In this document: positions 1 through 11,924 of the stretch, piece by piece
Layout: every line of letters begins with the position of its first letter
Numbering within the stretch: the first letter of the stretch is position 1
Assembly (NCBI GenBank): GCA_023159155.1
Contig: JAJNNX010000011.1
Coordinates: forward strand, 930,001-994,000
Reading direction: 5' to 3'
Length of the DNA: 64,000 bases
Origin: Ustulina deusta
Lineage: Eukaryota > Ascomycota > Sordariomycetes > Xylariales > Xylariaceae
Notes under the pieces: model-generated
What the model saw: only the letters and a program-made list of their open reading frames with translations
Databases searched by the model: none
Told to the model about the DNA's origin: nothing
Program-made: the position numbers and the translations under genes

Positions 1-1657
1 CGGGCAAACCTCGAACCAATGCTAGACAAAAAAAAACGAACTTTAAATTTCTTCTTGCAACATGGTCCCATCTGACGTGTATCTCTCTCTTCTGCCTCTT
101 ACCGTACTAATTATCTCTTTTGCCTTTCCCTTGGCGGGGCTGGAGAGGGAATTGGTCAACATACTTTTACTCAGCCTGGCCGTATTTCTCCCATCTCTCT
201 TCTGCTCTTGCTCTTGCCCTCTTGCCAGAACCTTGTCTTTCTCCCTTCCTTTTTTCTTTTCTTCTTCTTCCAATCTTCACGACCAACCCACAGGTACAAA
301 CTGTCTTGGCTCCCGCACCGTCATCATCGGCGTTCCTGATCGCGAATGGGATGCAGCAGACCAGCCGCGGTTGACCACGACATGGCCATCACGGGGTGGT
401 TGGGTTAGGGGATGGGTGGTGTGAATGGCAGTATTTCACCTACGTGGCATCTCGAAATCCGTGCATTGGACAATCGGCAGTCCAATGCTAAGACCAAGCA
501 TGGTTGAGTTTCGTGGGGCTACGGACGAGCGGGCAGATAGGGCCAGCAACCAAGAAACATGACCTGATCAAAATCATTTACGTCATGGACCGATACGAGT
601 ACATGGTGCCCGACCTTTTCGTACTGGAGCCGAGTGAGGAGGGGACTACGGGATGACGACGGCATAAGGAGAGGACGCGCGAGATGGAGGGGGCTCTTAC
701 CCCTCCCTCCGACAACAATACCTATAGGGTTACAGGCTCCCTTCCGGCAGGAGTTGTGCTCGACTGGCACCTTTCTACGCGCGACACGACAACCTTCCGT
801 CCTAATCTATAGACCAATGAGATAACTGGCAGCAACGCCAGTAAGAGTGTTGGGCGGGCTCAACGAGAGACAGCGAGCCACAACATCTTCCTTTCAGTCG
901 AATGAGTTGGGCGAGATCGACCTCACCTTGACTACAATTACAGTCACGATCGCACCGAATTCCCCTTCGACGATATGATAAGCGATATTCTCTCCGGCAC
1001 CAAGTTCTGGGTATCTGGATTTTCTGCTATGTGATTGAAATGGTTCGCGAAAGCACGAGCCCTGAGACAGGGATCGCCAAGAAGACTTATACAGATGATA
1101 AATCGTGACGGGGTCATCTTTCCCTCTTTGCCTGTCCATTCCTATATCCACTCGCCCCCGCCTGGCCCCCCTAAGATGTAACATGCAGTCAATCCTGACA
1201 TCGTCCCATGCACAGTTTGCTATTTTCATATCGTCTTCTCATGTTGTCTTTTGTCGTCATCAGCCGTCAAGACGCCACTGACACCGTGCAAGACAGTGTC
1301 GCGTATATCCAAAATATACAACCCCACCTAGGTTCCCTTTCCCCCCAAAAGAAGCAAGGGGTATATAATGGTCATGATCTTGTCTAATCCACCATACCAA
1401 TCTATCGCTTCCGAGACAAGCGGGTGACACCACCGAGCGCACAAACACGTTCGCAAACATTCCGCAATTTGGATCAAATCTGCCGAGTCCGGGGTCTTTA
1501 GACTCGCCGCTCCGCGACAATCTCCACACGTTGCATCGTCCACCTGCATCGGGACACCGACATATTCAACACAGAGGCAGGATGGCCATGGCAACACGAA
1601 CAAGGAAATGCCAACGCAATATATACAAGCAGAGACCAAAACATCATGGGCGGGTCC
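1..1657. other. No recognisable gene; presumed 3' flank of the Skn7 gene
   Basis: Only short overlapping reading frames are present and none resembles a family I know. There is a pyrimidine-rich stretch around 170-275. The part next to 1658 is presumably the 3' untranslated region of the minus-strand Skn7 gene. I see no tRNA or rRNA signature. Confidence 0.5.
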
Positions 1658-3954
1658 TTATTGGTTATAGTTCCCGGGAGGGCCATATAATCGTTGCCGT
1701 TTCTCGGGTGGCCCGTCGAGAGGCATGCGTTGTTGAGATGCCGCCATCTGGGGCATCATGTTACCGGCATACTGAGGCTTCTGGGTACCACCTGGTGTTA
1801 TCACCATCTGGGAGCCGCTTCCGGCAGCAAGGTAGCCGCCGTGATCCTGGCCCATGGTCGGTGATGGATGGGGCAGCTGGCTTGGCGAGTGCCATGAGCT
1901 AGTCGTAGCCGGCGACTGTATCGGCGTGGTGTCAAACTTTGTGACAGGACCAGAGGACGTCGCGGAAAGCGGGGCCATTCCCATACCTTGGTTTGAGTAT
2001 GGTCCTTGTGTTGGGGGTTGGGCAGACCCTCCATTGGCATATATCGGATCTAGCATGCCCTCGGCTGGAGGGTTCCGCAGCATACTGGCAAGGTGTCTTC
2101 TCAACTTGCCAATCATACCTTCTTTCGTGAAAGGCTTTGCCAACACGTCTCGCATTCCTGATCAAAATTTAGCTTCGTCCACCCACCCAGATATTCGAGG
2201 GGGCCCGCTCAACTTACCCCACTGGAAATACATCTCCAGATCTTGCTGGTTGATGTTGGATGTCATGGCAATGATCGGAGTATGAGGTTGCATGTCCCGA
2301 ATCATGGCAGTTGCAGAAACACCGTCAAGTTGGGGCATCACTATGTCCATGAAAATCAGATCGTAGGGCTGTTGTCTGCCGGTAACTTTATTTACAGCTT
2401 CGAGACCGTCGCGCTATGGGATGTTAGCTGCTTGGTATAGGAGTAACAACTAGAAGGGTTATCAAATGGACATACCGCGACCTCGACGCCACAATCATGC
2501 TGCGACAGGAACTTGGAGCCGATCCGAGCACAGGTTCGATCATCTTCAACCAGAAGAACAACTGGCTTCTTAGACCCCCAAGGCGAAGAACCTGGTAAGC
2601 CTGGTGGCGTGTTGGCGGCCATAGCCGGCGCAGCATTAAAGTCCGAAGTCGGGGGCAGCACACCGTCCCCTCCAGGTCGGTTGTATGGAATGTTGTTCAT
2701 GTGCTCGGGGGCGAATGGATCGATACCGATATTCTGGCCTACAGGATAGACGAGATGCCGCATGTCGCTGAGAGGATCATGCAGAAAGGGTGTTACGCCA
2801 GCCGCGCCTGGCGGTCCCATCATCGAGGACGATCCAACAGACTCGGGAGAGCCGCCTGCTTGATGGAACGCAACGGACATCCTATTTAAGTCTCTGTCCG
2901 CGACATTTTCTATTGATAATCCGTTGAGAATATCCCGAGCCCGACGTAGTTCCAAGGGAGACTCTGAACCATCCGACAACAGATTCTGGCTTGCGCTGTA
3001 TCCCGGCGTCGCATGATTCGCCGGGCGAGTTTCCCTCCTTTCTTCCGTCTTGCTCAAATGGCTGATGAGCTCGTGATGGACTTGATGTTGTGCCTTGATG
3101 ACCTTCTGCAGATGCATGATTTCGTCGACAAAGATCTTGTTCGCATTGATGATCTCATAATAAGATTCTTGTAGTTGTTGAACTTGCTGTTGTGTTGCCG
3201 CTAACGTCTCTGACAGAACAACGACTTGTTGGCTCTGCACGGAAAACTGTTCTTCGGCGTTTTGGGCCTTTCTCGGGGCCGGGGCTTTCCGTCGAATGTT
3301 ATCCAAGTTATCCTTCCTATCCGCTCGGAACTCGGGATGTTTGAACTCCCACGCCTATACGAGGTGTTAGCGGTTATGGGAGGTGAGCCGACGCGGGAAG
3401 CCTGGCCTTACCGATGCTCCATAAGGAGACTGCCCATTTTCTTCATTATGCCGCACTTTGTGAAAATCATACTTGTTCAGTTGGCGAACGAAACTCGCGA
3501 AGTTGCTATGCTTGAAGTGTTTAGGCAATATCGTCTTGGTAAACTTTTCGTTCTGTAGGAATGATCATGAGTCTTCTAGTCACTGAATCAAAACAAGACG
3601 AGGGGGAAAGTAGTCCGCTATAGGAGGACATACCTCTAAGACAACAAAACTGTCCGCTTGGTCGCCCCATCTTACCACTTCACTATACGCTGGATCTTCA
3701 AGCATCCTACAAACAATACAATATATTAGCAGTGTGAACCGGGCGCAGAAGGCACACGTTGCATCTAAAAGGGCTGTTTACTTGTATAGTTTGCGAACCT
3801 GATTCCCAATACGCATCACGTTAGCCAAAATGCCCATGCATCCATCCGCGACAATGCGGTCTCGGATAGAGAAATACAATGCAAAACTACTCACAAAGTC
3901 GCTCGAGTTATTGCCAGCGCCCTGCGCAACACCCGCCATGTCGCTTTCAGGCAT
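1658..3954 (-). CDS. SKN7: Skn7-type response regulator transcription factor (HSF DNA-binding domain plus receiver domain)
   Basis: Seven exons close to 621 residues: 3895-3954, 3782-3798, 3634-3706, 3412-3552, 3354-2476, 2413-2218 and 2157-1658. The start at 3954 gives MPESDMAG followed by SSDF-VRKLYK, the usual lead into the HSF-type DNA-binding domain (about residues 19-115). That domain contains [13 protein letters not shown] and [13 protein letters not shown]-rich coiled coil follows at about 140-200. The receiver domain near 365-490 has VLLVEDD, the phospho-acceptor Asp413 in [10 protein letters not shown] and the conserved Lys in AKPFT. The tail is rich in Pro, Gln and Gly. In fungi Skn7 is the nuclear output of a His-Asp phosphorelay (Sln1-Ypd1) and acts in oxidative, osmotic and wall stress. 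Exons 1-3 are very short (60, 17 and 73 nt), so automated annotation could easily miss the true N-terminus. Confidence 0.96.
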
Positions 3955-6900
3955 GGTGGGCAGTGGGCCGCGGGCCTCGGACGATCCAGGTGATTATTTC
4001 AGCTGGAGACAGACTGTGTATATGTTCCAACACGCACGGGGCACCGTGGTCCCTCTCCCAGATGGGAGATCAGACAAAAGGAAGGGAGTAGCACGGCTAG
4101 GAGGCAGAATGCCGTGCGACGGGTGTTCGGCCGATAAAGTTAGACCTGCCAGTGTAATATTGCGATGCGCGAGGTACACTCAGGGAGTATATGCCTCGTC
4201 GGGAGCGCCCTCTTGTTCGTAGTAACGACGGGCTCGGCTGTAGATGACGTCCTATCTCCAATAGCCTCGAGGCAAGCTGCCGTCTCCGACAGTAACGACC
4301 GAACGACCGATGAATCGCAATGGGAGAGCCCGGGGAGCGAGGGACCGTTGTCGTTCGGCCGCTAGAGTTCGTGGAGGCGGTGTACTTCGGACGAGAGGAC
4401 CGATGACGCTGTCGGCAGAGATGGTAGACTGACACACGTACACACAAGGCCGAATCAATGCAGGTACGGTCTTCTGAGATGCGTTTCTAGAAGCTAATTC
4501 GGCGACTAGGTATAAGCTGTGCCCGTGAATGTCGCGTTACTATGGAATTTAATGCCCGGCACATTCAATCGGTAGAACTCGAGGGTCGGCTCGTCGGGAT
4601 ACTGAACTAAGATACTAGCGATAGAGACATGACGATCCTGTCCGAGGATCAGGTTGGGCGGTGTCTGCGAGCTCAAAGAGTCTTCTTCCCCCGGTGGTAG
4701 AAGCACAAATAAGGTTGATAGTCTCACTCGGGATATAAGAAAGAGAACGAGTGGACGGGGTAGATAGAGGGACGGGTGGACAGGTACGGGGGACGTGTGG
4801 ACGGATAGATAGACACGGTATAATACCCTAGCACGTCTCCTGTCTTTCGTCTCCCTGCGTCCAATTGTAGGTATAGACTACACTCCGCTCTGTGGGGAGA
4901 TGGTGGATGGGACGAGTACACCAGTACCTGTAGATTAATGGGGGTCAAAGAGGCATCAAGGATATACAGTATGTGGTGTACTGTACAGGACATTCCAACT
5001 CATGCATTCCACTATTGGAGACTGCGCACTGGGTATGTAACTCGTCAAACCAGGAATCGCGCAATGGGCTGATGGGCGGGCAAGATAGATACCATTTCCA
5101 ACACATACAGGTTCAGCCGTTATAGTCAACTCAGGTGCCGCTATAGTCTGATATGACCCCCTAATTGCATCAATCTCCTCCCCCCTTCTCTTAACTGACT
5201 GGGCACGCGCCGTCTACCTACCTGGTGTGTGTAGAGATAGTTTAATAGAGAGAGTATTTCCGCACAGTACCTACAGTTAGGTAGGTATACGGAAGAGCCC
5301 AGCTGAGGCCGACTTACCGACCTGGGACTGTTCCCTAACCGCACGGGGTAAGATAGCCGGGATAGATTAAGCTAGTCATGTGTGCTAACCTTCTAGGCCA
5401 ACTTAGGTAGTTAATCTAGTGCCGATTGGGAAGAATTACCTCTTTCAAACAAGCAATCTGCATATACTTGGTGTAATAGTGTATTCTAACTATACTCAAA
5501 ACCTACCGATCATACTGGGCGATCGCCCGAAGGAACAGTCAGCTCCACTAGCGAACTACATGTGAAAATTCGATATGGAACAGAGCTGAGTAGGATGATG
5601 ACGATATTTCCGGTATTCTAAGTATACTATAAAATGAAGTAGAAGCACCACGTAGTATAGGGAAAAGCTGGCTCGCTATACTGGAGAGAGTTTGCAAATC
5701 AATAATAGCACTAAAGATAGCCCCATAGCTCGGTGTATAGAACCGAAAACTGAGTAAGAGGAGGGAACTAAAAATACCCTCTCTCGAGCTGTTCAGGCAA
5801 ACGAACCAAAGAATTCAAGTAGTCAAATTCTGGCTGGGATATCTACAGGGGCTATCGTATCAGAGCACTCCTCTCAAGCCAAGTGGCCTCTCCCATCGTT
5901 TTGAAAGAGCTGCTTCAAGGATTCGTCTGCACGAAGGGCTTTATTGCGCATATAGTAGTATCGATATTTCCTGGTGCAAGTGTCCTACAGGTATCTTACT
6001 TCGTGCTAAGGAGATATTCACCCACACCGGCGTAGGTAGGTAGTGTGCACTACCTACGACTAGACTGTGTGGTATTCACTTGTGCAGCATAAGTGCTTCA
6101 AGGTAGTGTGTGCAGGATGGCGGGCTAACTAAACTTGTGGGCTTGGGTTGTGGGGCAATCAATTCATGAGACCATGCTCACGTTGCAGTGCAAAGTCTGT
6201 GTGTACAGCGTGTGCACAACAAGCACAGATGTAAGCGTACTATTGAGAGCGACCCCATGACGATGTTGCACTGAAGGAACGGGTTCCAATGTCGCTGGGC
6301 CAAAGGCCTCTCTGGATTTCCTCTACTTATAAGCAGTATTATAAGAGCCCGACCCACCAGAAAGGGCTTGGCCTAAACTACGGAACAAGATCCCGGCCAA
6401 GCCAGGGAGTGCCGACGCCCGAGGTCATTCGCGAGGTCATTCGCGAGCTCGACAATCGACGAGGCTATTAGGCGATTATTGTACCTACCAGCAACGGTTA
6501 TGATAATCCCAGAGCCATGGCGCTAGTGCTCCCATTGGCGTAGTGTTACACGTTGTTTTCCTGCTAAGAGTCCTAGGATATTTTCTTTTCTTTTCTTTTT
6601 TAATGGTCATACCTGGTATCTGTTACAGAATACGGCATAACCTCAACTGAGGAGGGCAGGAGGGCTGGTACACAAGTAACCATCGCCCAAAATACTGGAC
6701 CGTTGAGAGTCAGGCGCTCACGGCTGATGCGCATGACTGCACCACCATCAGCAGTCGCGGATTGCTTGTCAGCTATTCATCTGAATAATAGCTCCTTTTC
6801 AGGCAACAAGAAAATCCACCTACAACTGTTGCTTCGACTGCCATATAGCAAGTTGAGTTGATTGCTGTGTATCCCGAATCGTCACTCATAATGATGCTGC

Positions 6901-9228
6901 TCAGGTTTGTTGTGTCTGGTCAATACGCGCCTAGCACTACTAACAAGCTTGTGTCTTTATAGCCAATCATGAAAATGCGATCGTCCAGCTGCAGAAACCA
7001 ACACCGCTGGATGCAAAATGTCTTTCTTGGCTATTTCGCTGGGAAAACCTGCTTTGCCCACTTAGTCTAGGTAGAAAATTACCCCCATACATCGCTCACA
7101 TGATCAGGTATTTAGCCTTCTGCTGTTTTAACTTTCAGCTAACGCTACGGTCATTATTCGAAGAGTGTGGGAAACTGCGTCACTTCTCCTTGTTTGTCTC
7201 GTCTCAATGAAGCAGTCATATTATACGTATATTTACCACATCTAGTGTTTTTTTTCTTTTAATGAGGCGGATTGGTATGTTATACTTAGTAGTTAATAGC
7301 CCCCATTCCAGCTGCCAAGATATATTCCTGGTTTTTTTTTTTCTTTGTCGACTTCCACCTACCGGGTCTGGTAAGATAGAACAGGAGTCCCTAGTGTAAG
7401 TTGAGTCACGGTGTCACAATCCTTCGGACGAACCCTGGGAAGTAGCGAATGACCGACCAGAAACTCTCTAGTCGCATACTCAACTCAGCAACGTAGATCT
7501 CTAAATAGATCGAGCTGGCATTTGCACAGGTATTGTTTCACATCTAGACTCAGCAACTAGCCAATGGCAATATTCACACCTTTCTCTTGCAATGTCTACA
7601 GCATACTATACCTACCAGGGATGAAAAACTCCATCGCGAGAACGAAATCATATAGGCATTGCGTCTGACCTCATAGAAGGACTTGAAGTCTTATTAGGCT
7701 ACGTCGGGTATAGTATACTATCCAGCTATAAATTAAGCACAAATTTGTCGTAATAAACGGTACACCCTCATACCTTCTCCCTCTCTACTATCTAGCGTCA
7801 GGTAGATAGAGCTTTACTGTCCCCGGGTTCTTGTGGAGTCGCGTGGGCTCTTCTCACGCGTGCCAAGCGCTGCATGTCTCGCTAGTCTGTTAACGCACCA
7901 AGCGATAATTTTCCGATTTGGTCGGAATCTTAGTGAATCTCTCTTATGTCCCTAGCTGTTTTATCATTAGCCGAGCAGGGTTACAGGTTGGAGAGCATGT
8001 TTTGGCCGGTATTCCACTTGAAGTATGCACAATGGGCTATTCAAAGTCCGATCTTACTTACAAGCCTCCCATTCCACGTCATACCACACCTCCCTGATAG
8101 GTGTGAGTCCTATTCTTACAACCAGTGAATTGCTGGCCGCAATTAGACGCATTGACGATGGATTTCCAATAACCTGTGGCGCTGCAGTGAATTGCTTGGT
8201 ACCTGACAGGGCCGGCGCGGAGCCCAAGGTCTAGGCGAACCGCCTCCCGCCACCAGACTCGCCTTCGTGCCAGCCACCTCGCTCATGCCGACGTTAAATG
8301 CCCCAAAAAGAGAAAGCTGTTCAAAAAGCTTGGCTCGGGATTTTCCAGAAAACGCTTGGATCAGAAGCGGACCCGTTCCTCCGCTATACCGATGGTCGTG
8401 GTCGTCGCGAAGGCCAGGGTGTATGCATTTTTCTACCGCACCGAGTCCCAAAGATATGCCTTTGGCGTATTAGTACATCGTCACGAGATGAGCGGTCGGC
8501 ACGATAATGTCAGTGGGCTGAGATGCCTCCCAGATTCTTCATAAGCAAGTTCAAGCGATCATTGCACCATATTTCTATACTTCTCCACCTCTTCGCTTAA
8601 ATGCGCACTTTTTTTCCCTTCTTTTCCTTCTTTTCCGTCTTTTCTCTTGGAGTAGCATCAACTACCTACACCGGTCCCCAGTTTTGCATGCAGGAACTCA
8701 ACTCATTTCATAGCTTGATGACATGCTCCCCATATTAGCCGCCGCGGTTAACACATCCGAACAGGTAGGAATATAGACTGATGCAAATGCATGCGCACAT
8801 ATATATAGGCATAGATAGCATATATACATGCATAATTAGCTATAGTTATCTGCACATCCCGCGTCGCCTGATCTTATTAGATATGAACTTGTCAAAATGG
8901 GGCTATAAATAGTCACTTATGCATGAAGAATCTCGGTATTGTAAAGTGGGAAAAAATAGTACCAATCTAATATATCCGCCTCTTAAACCCGTCTCATCAT
9001 GTTCCCGCGTCTTTGGTTCGATGGTGTAGACTAGCGCGCGCATCGCCAACGCAGAGTCGCATCACAGGGAGTGAGCTTACTTTATTGGGATGCGGGAGGA
9101 CCTGCCACATCTGGGAGTATCACAACTCATTATATAGGTACTGGCACGCTGCAAGTTCCAGGATTTCAGGTGCTTGGATCACTAGTTTTAGCTAGTAAGT
9201 TTTCGCAACACCCTATCACTCTCCGCAG
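3955..9228. other. Long gene-poor interval
   Basis: About 5 kb upstream of the Skn7 gene without a frame longer than about 130 codons and without a recognisable protein signature. It holds small repeats: a 12-nt direct repeat (gaggtcattcgc twice, about 6421-6444), T-rich tracts near 6583-6601 and 8608-8645, and GATA/purine-rich short repeats near 4735-4815. The first few hundred bases presumably hold the Skn7 promoter and leader. I cannot assign the rest; it may be decayed accessory or repeat DNA. Confidence 0.5.
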
Positions 9229-9303
9229 TCGTCTCTGTTTCGTATGCCGAAAGAGACGGAGCTTCGGGCAAGCTCCAGCATACGGTTCGCTTAAGAGAGA
9301 CGA
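9229..9303. ncRNA. Long nested stem-loop, candidate structured RNA
   Basis: Three perfectly complementary arm pairs are nested. TCGTCTCT (9229-9236) pairs with AGAGACGA (9296-9303). CGTATGC (9241-9247) pairs with GCATACG (9278-9284). GGAGCTT (9258-9264) pairs with AAGCTCC (9270-9276) around the loop CGGGC. This gives 22 base pairs in 75 nt with two asymmetric internal loops. The family is unknown; a structured ncRNA, a milRNA-like precursor or a decayed self-splicing intron domain are possible. It lies just past the 3' end of the minus-strand gene at 9340-11576. Confidence 0.35.
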
Positions 9304-9339
9304 TCAGCTATTGGTCGTTATATTGATTAAGGTGCTTCT

Positions 9340-11576
9340 CTAACCTTGCGCGGTGCTTAGACTGAAATGTCTAAACCCATTCTTGTAATGATATACCTTC
9401 CTTTCTCCCGTCTCTCCGATCTGAACTAGATAGGTTGATCCGGTGAAGTTTGGTCTATTAGAAGGAGATGTGAAGAAGTCTTCGACGAGCCTCTGACTTA
9501 TGATCGTGCATCCATTACGGCTGGCGATGATTAGCCGATACTTGGAATTCGTATCTACCACGATAGTAATTTCGGCATCGTCGATATACACACTCTCACA
9601 TTCAACTCTTGCTGCTTGTCTGAGATTAATTAGCAGCGACTCACATGATTCATTTGAGCCCTTTACCTTGCTGGTGAACTTACAGACTAAGCACGACTTC
9701 TTCATTTGATCTAGGGCATTGAAGACTTCTCACGAACAGCTCCTTCCGCATGGATTCAATCTTCTCATGAAACTCCTTAGCCGCTGTCTAACATTAGTTA
9801 TGTGCCACTCCAGGGGAATCGTTGTGGTGCACGGTTTACCCGGTTTTGTAGTGAACTGGATGGTGACATCCCCATCGTGCGGGGTCGTCCGTTCATCTGA
9901 GTCAGTACCAACAGCCTCAACAGACTTGATGTCCACAGATCCCTTCTCCGTCAGTGTCGTAATAGTATTACGTCTTACTAGTGGATATCAGAGACGCGAA
10001 CTTTTAGCAATGTTCTATCGAATACTCACACTTAAGAACCATGCTGACTACGTCACTGCGGTCTTCGGCTTCATCGAATGAAATCAAAATTTCGGCGTAG
10101 TCTAGCAATCGTATGAGACCGGCTTGGGTATCACTAGTAGAAAACCCCAAATCTCGCACTCTGTATTGCAAAACCCGAACATCGGTGACGAATTCCCGAT
10201 GATATGGTCGACCACTCCTGAAAGTGATCGACTCGACTGATTTCTGGGAAATCTTCAAGTCACTGTAAATCGTCAGTCGTGCGCGGTATTATAAGTGAGT
10301 ATCCACGAAAAGCCGACCTCATTGCTTCTAAGACGTGTTCCTTTTGGGTATCTGCCGCGATATAGCAAAGGCGATTGCCTGCTCCTTGGGCTAGGATAGT
10401 CTCCCCTCGTCGCCTTGAGAGAGAACGAAAGAATGTATCTTCTAAGCGGCGTATGTCTTAGTAGTTCCAATTAGCTTCGTCAATTAACCGGGTAATGATT
10501 GTAGCGTACAATGTGGATGGATTTTCCGAATATATAAGTCAACTAGTTGGTTAGTTGCTTTGTTTGCTGTCTTGGATAGCATCCACGATCCATCATCGCT
10601 GGCGATGCGAATAGGGAAAATGAGGTGGGATACTACAGCTATCAATAATCTTACTTGTACCAAGAAGACATTACTTACGCCCATATATTTCAACACTGTG
10701 TTGATGTGATAACATGCCAGAGTGACGATCTAGGCAGTTACAGACAAACATGGACCCTGAACTCGGGTCCAAAATACCATCCAGGAAGGATTCAATCCAC
10801 TCGCTTTTGACAGATGCACGGGGGCATATTATCTCATCACCAGTTGCGATTTCCCTAGCCAATTCAAAGGTTGATACAGCGTCTAACGGCTGCACAAGGC
10901 TGGTATTCTCGGATGCATTTATGAGACTGCCCGAAGTTGTGCTGCATTTTGGCTCAGCCTCCTTGAGATTGGTCACATACCACTGGTGCAATTCTTCAAG
11001 AAGCACCAACTTCTTGTTCAAAGACCGTTCAATCGAAGCCGCACGTGAGCTGCCATTGTCAGAAAAGTGTTTTCTCCATTGGGATAACGCATACCTGGTG
11101 CTAATGTTGATGAGCAAATTGAGACTATTAGTGTGAAGCATGATTTGACTTCGTAATGTGTTTAGATCTCCCTTTTCCGTTGTCCACTCAACCTTTCTCC
11201 AGTTCTTCACGATGGCATGACTCCATCTCTCGAGTTTTGGCTTCTGAATGTCAGTCTGTTCCGAGACAATCATGTATTTCTTGACGATTTCTTCTAAATG
11301 TGCCAAGGTATGCTTGCAATTTCGAAGAATTTGTTCGAAAATCTGTTGGTTTGCTATGTGTCGATTGTTCTCACAAACTTCCTGGTCAGCTGTTGGTCGC
11401 ACACTTTCTTGTTCGTTCTCAGCTGCAGTGAGCGCTGCACTCAAGGAGTATAGCTCATTCTCAACCTCTTGGAACTCTGCAGGCGCTGATGCTCTGCCCT
11501 TAGTAAAGGTTTTGGCCAATCGCCCTGCTATTTGTGCAAGGAGAATGGCGTCACCTATTGATATTGAGAACGCCAT
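9340..11576 (-). CDS. Fungal STAND N-terminal-domain-like protein, no NTPase domain
   Basis: Seven exons close exactly to 638 residues: 11576-10679, 10638-10510, 10456-10318, 10262-10030, 9977-9840, 9783-9684 and 9619-9340. Each junction has GT..AG ends, and the phases are consistent throughout. The donor gtcggc of the third intron is weak, but its branch site and acceptor are good. The N-terminus (MAFSISIGDAILLAQIAGRL) followed by a helical Glu/Leu-rich stretch resembles the domain found at the head of fungal NLR/STAND proteins and of many stand-alone fungal proteins. No P-loop, NACHT or NB-ARC motif follows; the C-terminal half has alternating beta-like strands and no family I recognise. 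It is transcribed away from the VIT/vWA gene, 348 bp apart. Function unknown; signalling or allorecognition is inference only. Confidence 0.75.
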
Positions 11577-11924
11577 CTGAGGGACAGATACATCGATAAG
11601 CTCCGACGGTTCCTCTCTCTTTTGGGGGGAGGAGGGGGGGGAGGAAGGTAGGAGTGGACTGGGTTTAACTCCAATAGATTTCCTACTTATAATACCTATG
11701 CTTAGGCTTATCTATACAGCAGACTATGTATGTATTCTTGTTTGCACAGCCTCAGACGCAGTAATACTGCTCAGCCCCTTTGGCAAATTGTGCCTTAACC
11801 AGGCAACTCGAGGGCGACCCAATGCAATGCATCCCCAAGGATCCTACTTCTTTAATTCCCTTCAGCTTCTCTCCAGCCTTTGGTCAGTCAACAAAATTCT
11901 TGATAGCTCAATTCATCATTCACC
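11577..11924. promoter_or_regulatory. Shared intergenic promoter region of a head-to-head gene pair
   Basis: The 348 bp separate the start codons of the STAND-N-terminal-like gene (minus) and the VIT/vWA gene (plus), so both promoters must lie here or overlap. It includes a G-rich tract near 11621-11643 and a pyrimidine-rich leader close to 11925. No specific factor site was identified. Confidence 0.5.

Noticed and set aside
1531..1902. Plus-strand 123-codon frame opposite the Skn7 C-terminus
   Set aside because: Antisense shadow of the Skn7 last exon and its 3' flank.
4735..4815. Possible telomere-like or CRISPR-like repeat (GATAGA/GGACGG short repeats)
   Set aside because: Units are irregular, there is no constant repeat/spacer layout, and CRISPR is not expected in a fungal nucleus.
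8143..8544. Overlapping frames on both strands in the gene-poor interval
   Set aside because: No conserved motif on either strand, and frames overlap antiparallel with similar lengths, as expected of stop-poor GC-rich sequence.
9014..9080. tRNA-like start (ggttcgatggtgtag)
   Set aside because: Resembles only the first 15 nt of some tRNAs; no D-arm, anticodon arm or T-arm follows.
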